64,000 nt of DNA from Brevibacillus invocatus (lineage in GTDB: Bacteria; Bacillota; Bacilli; Brevibacillales; Brevibacillaceae), in assembly GCF_003710915.1 (NCBI RefSeq), contig NZ_RHHR01000003.1, positions 168,695-232,694 of the forward strand, written 5' to 3'. The position numbers were made by a program, and so were the translations under genes. The notes beneath the pieces are model-generated. The model was not told the origin of the DNA, ran no database searches, and saw only the letters and a list, made by a program, of their open reading frames with translations. Within the stretch, counting starts at the first letter, position 1. Each line of letters starts with the position of its first letter. Positions 56,426 through 64,000 of the stretch are shown here, piece after piece.

Positions 56426-56700
56426 AGGAAAACGTCCTCCTTTGCGTTGGAATAGAGGTTGATTTCTCGAGATGCCTGTTCACGTGAGCGCAAGCCGACA
56501 TTCTCCCATTATTCGTTGCAGCTTATTTTCTGTGAAAAACGTCCCCTCTGATCGGGGGATTGAAACATCTCGACGTTTTTCAAGTGGATTTGAACGCAAG
56601 CAGTCAAACACTTTGTCCCCCGAAGAAAGGGGGAAACGGTCATGACCGTTTTGTTCTTTTTTTCACAAAGGTGCACATAAAAAACGGGTCAGGCTCGATT
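56426..56700 (-). promoter_or_regulatory. structured leader/promoter region of the DUF1641-ndh operon
   Basis: 275 bp without a gene. It holds a perfect palindrome AAACGGTCATGACCGTTT (56634-56651), a CCCCC/GGGGG hairpin (about 56617-56633), and a CCCC/GGGG hairpin followed by CGTTTTT on the minus strand (about 56540-56563). Next to the palindrome, TTGTTCT-N4-TTCACAA (56651-56668) resembles a Rex site with one imperfect half. Redox control of ndh is plausible (Rex controls B. subtilis yjlC-ndh) but is inference. Confidence 0.5.
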
Positions 56701-56765
56701 TTTAACTCTCTATGCCTATACTATATACCTTATTCACCAGAACTTCAAAGGGAAAAACCGCTCCA

Positions 56766-59316
<2,551 letters not shown>

Positions 59317-59355
59317 TACATTCACCCAAGTCGATAAGAATTTAATCTGTTCCTT

Positions 59356-59384
59356 ATTGTACCACAAAAGGAAGCAGGCAAAAA
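59356..59384 (-). promoter_or_regulatory. extended -10 promoter of spo0B-obg
   Basis: Minus strand TGGTACAAT (extended -10, TACAAT at 59356-59361) with TTTTTG (59379-59384) 17 bases upstream. The -35 lies inside the T tract of the rpmA terminator. Confidence 0.65.
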
Positions 59385-59412
59385 GAAAACCCAGCAGCTA
59401 TGCCGGGTTTTT
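59380..59412 (-). terminator. terminator after rpmA
   Basis: Minus strand AAACCCGGC and GCTGGGTTT pair (one mismatch) around ATAGCT, followed by TCTTTTT. It ends the rplU-prp-rpmA ribosomal operon. Confidence 0.8.
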
Positions 59413-59425
59413 TCTCTGTATCAAA

Positions 59426-59725
59426 TTAAGCTTCGGAAGCTACTGGCTCGATCACAACTTGTTTGCGATCACGGCCCAGACGTTTGAAGCGAACAACACC
59501 GTCAGCTACTGCGAACAACGTGTCGTCTCCACCCTTCATCACGTTAGCTCCAGGATAAATCTTCGTACCGCGTTGACGAACGAGGATGTTACCTGCTTTC
59601 ACGAATTGACCATCGCCACGCTTCACACCGAGGCGTTTTGCAATGGAATCGCGACCGTTCTTTGTGGAACCTACCCCTTTTTTCGACGCGAAAAACTGTA
59701 GGTCTACAGGAAAACGAAAGTTCAT
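59426..59725 (-). CDS. rpmA: ribosomal protein L27 with cleavable N-terminal extension
   Basis: 99 residues. The mature L27 start [15 protein letters not shown] is preceded by the Firmicute-type leader [12 protein letters not shown], ending in the conserved LQFF / A cleavage site removed by the Prp protease. [18 protein letters not shown] and the basic tail are typical. L27's N-terminus reaches the peptidyl-transferase centre, so removal of the leader is essential in S. aureus. The frame is open to 59788, but the ATG at 59725 fits family starts. Prp is encoded immediately upstream. Confidence 0.96.
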   Translation of the reverse strand: MNFRFPVDLQFFASKKGVGSTKNGRDSIAKRLGVKRGDGQFVKAGNILVRQRGTKIYPGANVMKGGDDTLFAVADGVVRFKRLGRDRKQVVIEPVASEA

Positions 59726-59726
59726 G

Positions 59727-60080
59727 TCAGACACCTCCTTGCCATTTTGGATCTTGAATGGAAACATATCGTCCGTTCGTTTCAGCAATCATAAACAAAG
59801 AGACTACCATGCTCTCAGCTAAAAGCTGCTGCTTCTCGCTTACAAGCGGGTCTTGATGACACCCAACCTTCCAGTTGATGAATCCGCCTTCTTTATCTGC
59901 AAACTGAACATCCGGATTTGAGCCGAGCAACAGATCTACTGAATTAATCAATCCGAGGCTAATCGCAGAAACCGCGGCACAGACGATATCTGAGCCATGT
60001 TTTCCCGCATTAGCATGTCCAGAAATCGTAATTTCTTCGATCCCGTTTTGCTCGTTTCGCTTTACATTTACGGTTACCAT
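59727..60080 (-). CDS. prp: ribosomal-processing cysteine protease Prp (YsxB)
   Basis: About 117 residues. The catalytic pair lies in [20 protein letters not shown]: His in GHA and Cys in VCAAV. The rest, [14 protein letters not shown] and a DPxW-rich end, matches YsxB. It removes the L27 leader before ribosome assembly. Open from a TTG at 60092 near the rplU stop; the ATG at 60080 matches family starts. It sits one base from the rpmA start, the standard rplU-ysxB-rpmA order. Confidence 0.94.
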   Translation of the reverse strand: MVTVNVKRNEQNGIEEITISGHANAGKHGSDIVCAAVSAISLGLINSVDLLLGSNPDVQFADKEGGFINWKVGCHQDPLVSEKQQLLAESMVVSLFMIAETNGRYVSIQDPKWQGGV

Positions 60081-60095
60081 CTCATTTACCAAAGA

Positions 60096-60407
60096 TTAAG
60101 CGTTGATCTTTTCGATCACAACTTTGGTGAACGGTTGACGATGACCTTGCTTGCGACGGTAGTTTTTCTTGGACTTGTATTTATACACGATGATTTTGCG
60201 CTCTTTACCGTGTTTTTCTACTTTGCCTGTAACAGTTGCTCCTGCTACTGTAGGAGTACCTGCTGTTACTTTACCGTCTTTGCTTACGAAGAGAACCTTG
60301 TCAAAAGTAACGGCTTCTCCTTCGTTGTCAGCCAATTTCTCGATGAAGAGAACAGAACCCTCTTCAACTTTGTATTGCTTTCCACCGGTTTCGATAATTG
60401 CGTACAC
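60096..60407 (-). CDS. rplU: ribosomal protein L21
   Basis: 103 residues. [17 protein letters not shown] start and [19 protein letters not shown]-terminus are the L21 signatures. An ATG at 60416 opens the frame, but GGAGGTG overlaps it and a GTG at 60407 is six bases after, so GTG is the start. First gene of rplU-prp-rpmA. Confidence 0.98.
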   Translation of the reverse strand: MYAIIETGGKQYKVEEGSVLFIEKLADNEGEAVTFDKVLFVSKDGKVTAGTPTVAGATVTGKVEKHGKERKIIVYKYKSKKNYRRKQGHRQPFTKVVIEKINA

Positions 60408-60412
60408 TGTGT

Positions 60413-60495
60413 GCACCTCCTATACTCAGACTCGCCTGTACAGGTGCGCCGCGAACGACGTCTTGTCTACCTGCTTCGTGCGGTTACAGTATGCA
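60413..60495 (-). promoter_or_regulatory. probable L21 ribosomal-protein leader
   Basis: Before rplU the minus strand holds CCGC.CGAA ... TTCG.CGG, which pair across the AGGTAGACAAGACG segment, followed by the palindrome CCTGTACAGG. The GTAGACAAGACG core and placement fit the Firmicute L21 leader, thought to bind L21 for feedback. The specific family is inferred from context. Confidence 0.55.
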
Positions 60496-60523
60496 CGAGG
60501 CATATCTGTATGACAACCAATAG

Positions 60524-60551
60524 ATTATCACAGTGACATTCATCCAGTCAA
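60524..60551 (-). promoter_or_regulatory. promoter of rplU-prp-rpmA
   Basis: Minus strand TTGACT (60546-60551), 16-base spacer, GATAAT (60524-60529). It overlaps the last codon of the RNase gene, whose stop is at 60548. Confidence 0.7.
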
Positions 60552-62023
60552 GTGATTTGCATCTGTCTGCGGTAGAGACGCTCCGCTTCCTGCTTGTCCC
60601 CAGCGTACAGGATTCGGTATTCATCGACGCACAGGGTAGATCTGTGCAGTTTGAACAGCTGGACGGGCCACTGTTTTCTTCCTGCGTTCGGATCGATATG
60701 ATGATACAGTCGGGTCGGCAGCTCCACCAGTATGGCCGCTGCATCCTGAACCCTGGACAGCGCAGTCACCTCATCCCACAGCCGCTGCTCCATCTCTTCG
60801 CTCGACCAGACACTGCCGCGGCCGCCGCAGGTCTCGCATGCAATAGATATGCGTTCTGCCAGACTCGGACGAACTCTTTTGCGCGTCATTTCGACCAGTC
60901 CAAGCGCCGTCAAGCCCAGAACCGATGAAGGTACAGGGTCTTGTGAAAGAGCACGCTTCAGGGTCGTGAGCAGCCGCTCTTTGTTCGCCGGCTCCTTCAT
61001 ATCGATAAAATCAATGACGATAATCCCGCCAATCTCGCGCAACCGGAGCTGGATCGCGACCTGTCTGGCTGCCTCTAGGTTGATTTGGGTGACAGCCTGT
61101 TCTCGCTGCTGTCCTCCTTTTCCCGTGAAGGAGCCTGTGTTTACGTCGATCACTGTCATCGCTTCCGTCTTGTCAAAGACCAAAAATCCACCGCTAGGCA
61201 AAGCTACTTGCCTTTGCAAGGCCTGCTGCACCTGCGCTTCGATGCCAAGTCGGCTAATCAACGGTTCTTTCTCCTGGTACCAGCGAAGTTTGCTCTGCCA
61301 CTCTGGCTCCCATACACCGAGCAGCTCTTTTACCTGCTGATAGGTGGCGGCATGCTCCACCCAGATCTCTTCCATTTCACTCGAAAAATGCTCGCGCAAT
61401 GCTGTCTCCAGCCACTCCGAATCGAGACTGATCTGACCGACACGTGCCTGTTCATGCGCACGCCCAGCGATCTGCTGCCACCGCCTGCGCAGATATGCCA
61501 GCTCCTTCGCCAGACTGTGCTCGTCTGCATCGACCGCCTCTGTTCGAACAACCAAGCCTTCTGTATCGGTCAACAAAGGACGAAGAACGTCCTGCAGCTG
61601 CTGCCTGACGGACGCATTTGCGATCTTGCGGGAGACGGAGATTTCCTTTTCAAAAGGGAGAAACACCAGGTACCTTCCCTGAAGACTGATTTTTGTCGTC
61701 ACTTTAGGTGCCTTCCATTCGCTGCCTTCCTTGATGATTTGCACCAAGAGCTTTTCTCCCTCGCGCACCTTTTCCTGGATCAAGGATTTTTCGTTCGGCA
61801 AGGCATCATCTACATACAGGTACGCGTTGCGATCAAGACCAATATCTATAAAAGCTGACTGGATACCAGGGCGCACATCACTGACGCGACCGAGAAAAAT
61901 TTCGCCTGCCCATCCTTCTGCTGCCTCTGTGTTTGCCTGTGTGCGCCACTCTAGCAATCGCCCATCTTCCAAAAGCGCCACCCGCAATTGTTCGGCACTA
62001 CCGCTTATCGCCAACTGCCGCAT
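60548..62023 (-). CDS. rng: RNase E/G family endoribonuclease (Rng/CafA-type)
   Basis: About 491 residues. S1 domain near the N-terminus: GEIFLGRVSDVRPGIQSAFI, DIGLDRNAYLYVDDAL. Catalytic magnesium-binding motif MTVIDVNTGSFTGKGGQQRE and GGIIVIDFIDMKEP, and the zinc-link ACETCGGRG near the C-terminus. The C-terminal scaffold of E. coli RNase E is absent, as in RNase G. Cuts AU-rich RNA and 16S rRNA ends in family members. ATG at 62041 opens the frame; GGGAGTGG precedes the ATG at 62023. B. subtilis lacks this enzyme and uses RNase Y. Confidence 0.95.
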   Translation of the reverse strand: MRQLAISGSAEQLRVALLEDGRLLEWRTQANTEAAEGWAGEIFLGRVSDVRPGIQSAFIDIGLDRNAYLYVDDALPNEKSLIQEKVREGEKLLVQIIKEGSEWKAPKVTTKISLQGRYLVFLPFEKEISVSRKIANASVRQQLQDVLRPLLTDTEGLVVRTEAVDADEHSLAKELAYLRRRWQQIAGRAHEQARVGQISLDSEWLETALREHFSSEMEEIWVEHAATYQQVKELLGVWEPEWQSKLRWYQEKEPLISRLGIEAQVQQALQRQVALPSGGFLVFDKTEAMTVIDVNTGSFTGKGGQQREQAVTQINLEAARQVAIQLRLREIGGIIVIDFIDMKEPANKERLLTTLKRALSQDPVPSSVLGLTALGLVEMTRKRVRPSLAERISIACETCGGRGSVWSSEEMEQRLWDEVTALSRVQDAAAILVELPTRLYHHIDPNAGRKQWPVQLFKLHRSTLCVDEYRILYAGDKQEAERLYRRQMQIT

Positions 62024-62130
62024 TTCTGCCACTCCCCACATGTATTCCGTTCACGCACGTCCAAAAAGCCGGACTCATAGGAAGTAATGCTATCACAGGC
62101 TGGGGGAAAAGAAAAGAAATGCCCGTCCAC

Positions 62131-62970
62131 CTAGACGAGCTGACCTACTGATGTATCATGTTTTTGCTCAAAGAGCAGCGCGTGCAGGAGTTGTTCCTCT
62201 CCCAGCAGCCCCGTTCCTTGGACGTAAAACAGATGGGCAGACCCCCTGCGCAACTTGTGTGACACCTCCAAAACCGTTTCATCGGGTCTGACACTTAAAG
62301 CCTGAACGGCATATTCCTCTGCCGGCTGACGCACGTACTTTTCCATCAGAAACCGGAAGAACTGATAGGGGAAACGCAAGAATGCCTGGATATTGACTGC
62401 CAGCAAATAACTTCCGATCACCAATACATTGATTTTCATATCGATGATCGATAGCCCGAGCATGATTCCAGCCAGCAATGTACTCCCCAATATGGAAAGA
62501 ATCGCTGCCCTGCGGTACGGCATCAGCCAACAGAGCAGAGCCTGGAGGATACGCCCGCCGTCCAAAGGCCATATCGGCAATAGGTTGAATGCGGCGATGG
62601 TGGCATTGCTTACGAGAAAAAACTGTGCCCAATCCTCCGTCCAGATTCCAGCAAACCAAAACAAATACGAGAGAGCCATCATGACGACATTTAAAAAAGG
62701 ACCAGCCAATGCGATCACGATTTCGTCCAGCGGATCTGTGGCATAGGCATCTTCCATCGTCGCAACTCCTCCGAATGGAAGCAGTTGAACCTCTGTCACT
62801 TTCCAGCCAAGCTCTTTTGCCATCGCTACATGACCGAATTCATGAATCAACACGATCACAAACAGGGTGAACACCTCGAGAAAATGACCAGTCGCGACAG
62901 AGAGCCCGATCACTACCCAGAACAGCAGATGGATGCGAAATCGAAAGCCGAACCATCCCCCCTTACTCAA
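62131..62970 (-). CDS. spoIVFB: SpoIVFB, intramembrane metalloprotease that processes pro-sigma-K
   Basis: 279 residues, site-2 protease fold. Helix with the zinc motif VIVLIHEFGHVAMAKELGW (HExxH), and the second motif NLLPIWPLDGGRILQALL with the zinc Asp. C-terminal part resembles a CBS domain (KLRRGSAHLFYVQGTG). Sits in the forespore membrane and cuts pro-sigma-K. It begins with an 8-bp overlap with spoIVFA. 107 bp separate it from rng. Confidence 0.92.
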   Translation of the reverse strand: MSKGGWFGFRFRIHLLFWVVIGLSVATGHFLEVFTLFVIVLIHEFGHVAMAKELGWKVTEVQLLPFGGVATMEDAYATDPLDEIVIALAGPFLNVVMMALSYLFWFAGIWTEDWAQFFLVSNATIAAFNLLPIWPLDGGRILQALLCWLMPYRRAAILSILGSTLLAGIMLGLSIIDMKINVLVIGSYLLAVNIQAFLRFPYQFFRFLMEKYVRQPAEEYAVQALSVRPDETVLEVSHKLRRGSAHLFYVQGTGLLGEEQLLHALLFEQKHDTSVGQLV

Positions 62971-63739
62971 AGGGGATCACTTCCAGCGGATTGACAAATT
63001 CTTCATGAATCGCATAGCCCAGGTAGAGATGGCGAGACATATTGTTCACTGAACGGGCTGTTCCGACCACCTGCCCTGGCTGCAATACCTCGTCTTTCGT
63101 TACCCGGACACCATCCAGATTGCCAAACCACACTTCCCGTCCTTGCGTCAGGCGGACGACCACCGTTGTGCCATACCCCGGTTTTTCCCCTACAAACGCC
63201 ACCCAGCCTGTTTCCCCAATCGTGACTTGATCGGAAATACCGGTGGTAAGCACGACCTTGGCACTCTCCGGTTCATATGATTTTGCTACCTTCCAATGTG
63301 CAGGCAGCTTCCAGACAGGTGCACTTCCTTCCGTACTCGCCGGCACTGCCGTTGTCTGTCCAGGTAGAGCAGGCAAGATGGTCGGAATCGAACCAAATTT
63401 GGCTTCATACCAGTCCGCTACCCCAGCAAAATTAAAATCACGCGTCATCACTTCACGTGCCGAATCCTTCCAGGCTAGTGGAATCAAGGTCGTCTGAAAG
63501 ACAACATAGGCCATCCCTACCAAAAACAGGGACGCGAGAATTTGAATTCCCCATTTTTCGTTGACGGGACGCTGTTCATTCATCCGGTCTCGTCCCGAAA
63601 ACGAAAACAGTTCCTCCTGCGTATCGATAGGATCTTTCCAATCATCTACAAAGGGTGCATAGCTATCACGAGGCTGCGTACGGATGCGCTCCATTCTTTC
63701 TCTGCGCCTCTCTTTAACTCGATCCACTTCATTAAACAA
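62963..63739 (-). CDS. spoIVFA: SpoIVFA, M23-like regulator of SpoIVFB
   Basis: 258 residues. Cytoplasmic charged N-terminus (VKERRRERMERIRTQPRD), one membrane anchor WGIQILASLFLVGMAYVVFQ and an M23/LytM-like domain on the far side (VWFGNLDGVRVTKDEVLQPG, GTARSVNNMSRHLYLGYAI). The M23 zinc ligands are not intact, as expected for SpoIVFA, which holds SpoIVFB inhibited until SpoIVB cleaves it. Start is a TTG at 63739 after GGAGGGG. BofC, another member of this checkpoint, is at 44121. Confidence 0.92.
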   Translation of the reverse strand: MFNEVDRVKERRRERMERIRTQPRDSYAPFVDDWKDPIDTQEELFSFSGRDRMNEQRPVNEKWGIQILASLFLVGMAYVVFQTTLIPLAWKDSAREVMTRDFNFAGVADWYEAKFGSIPTILPALPGQTTAVPASTEGSAPVWKLPAHWKVAKSYEPESAKVVLTTGISDQVTIGETGWVAFVGEKPGYGTTVVVRLTQGREVWFGNLDGVRVTKDEVLQPGQVVGTARSVNNMSRHLYLGYAIHEEFVNPLEVIPFE

Positions 63740-63810
63740 ACGAATCCCCTCCGTAGACGTGCCATTTGTACCATCCTATGACTTGTCTACTCGCTTTATA
63801 CGTAGCGACT

Positions 63811-64000
63811 GGGCAATCCGACAAGCTCTATCGAAGGCAATTCTTACACAATAAAAATACCTCTACCGAAGCCTATTCAAGGAGGAGCGTACGCGTTTTA
63901 GCGGAAGGTTTCATGGGTTCCAGAAAGTTTAAGCATGGACGCTTTTGCACGGTGAGGCAATTAAACTTTCTTACACAATTAAGAAAACCCAGAGCGAAGC
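63811..64000 (+). repeat. imperfect direct-repeat/inverted-repeat region at the right edge
   Basis: AGGCAATT.CTTACACAATAAAAA.ACC....CCGAAGC (63835-63872) recurs as AGGCAATT(AAACTTT)CTTACACAATTAAGAAAACC....GCGAAGC (63955-64000), 120 bases apart, with a weaker third relative, GGCAATCCGACAAGCTCTATCGAAGGC (63811-63837). AGAAAGTTTAA (63922-63932) and TTAAACTTTCT (63961-63971) form an 11-bp inverted repeat. No gene is seen. The block is cut by the window end. Confidence 0.6.

Overview
The window is a contiguous piece of a low-to-mid GC Firmicute chromosome. Gene order follows the Bacillus subtilis yrzB-ruvX-ireB-alaS ... spoIVFA arc closely, and many genes are sporulation genes (spoVB, bofC, safA, ysxE, spo0B, spoIVFA/B). 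Separate secD and secF genes, a full ruvC-ruvA-ruvB set, an RNase E/G gene beside rplU and the codon use point to a Brevibacillus-like member of the Bacillales rather than to Bacillus itself. The genus is an inference. No tRNA, rRNA, prophage, transposase or CRISPR array was seen; this is mostly core genome.

Layout. 1-5675: truncated TVP38/TMEM64 membrane protein, yrzB-ruvX-ireB, then alaS behind a T-box leader and a yrrI-like AI-2E permease. 5676-10161: a manganese (yybP-ykoY) riboswitch controlling a TerC protein, small orphan genes, a PRC-barrel protein and recD2. 10162-14805: a chemoreceptor remnant, cysteine desulfurase, cymR, a 57-residue orphan gene, rarA, tcdA and a 6S RNA. 14806-25557: aspS and hisS behind a second T-box, hemZ, a 57-residue helix-turn-helix protein, an SH3-repeat amidase, an SDR-like protein, dtd and rel. 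25777-37000: apt, recJ, secF/secD, comN, spoVB, a DUF421 protein, corA, a yrzE-like gene, yajC and tgt. 37052-49568: queA, a large SpoIID-like protein, DUF2905-ruvBAC, small and secreted orphans, bofC, a secreted 5'-nucleotidase, ysxE and safA. 49678-57443: pheA, thrB-thrC-hom, pheB, a second small orphan, a type II NADH dehydrogenase pair and a PilZ-like protein. 57440-63739: obg, spo0B, rpmA-prp-rplU, an RNase G-type gene, spoIVFB-spoIVFA. The right edge (63740-64000) is non-coding and carries imperfect direct repeats.

Themes. RNA-based control is dense: two T-boxes, a Mn riboswitch with two tandem terminators, a probable L21 leader and a 6S RNA. Translation supply (alaS, hisS, aspS, tgt, queA, tcdA, dtd, L21, L27 and its processing protease) is interleaved with DNA repair (recD2, rarA, recJ, ruvABC, ruvX), protein export (secDF, yajC) and sporulation signalling.

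No clear new defence or metabolic system is present. The most noteworthy unexplained items are the pair of related small plus-strand genes (12174 and 54538) sharing an upstream motif, the chemoreceptor scar where B. subtilis has yrrB-mnmA, the structured leader of the ndh operon, and the repeated element at the right edge. All family assignments rest on reading motifs and gene order; no searches were run.
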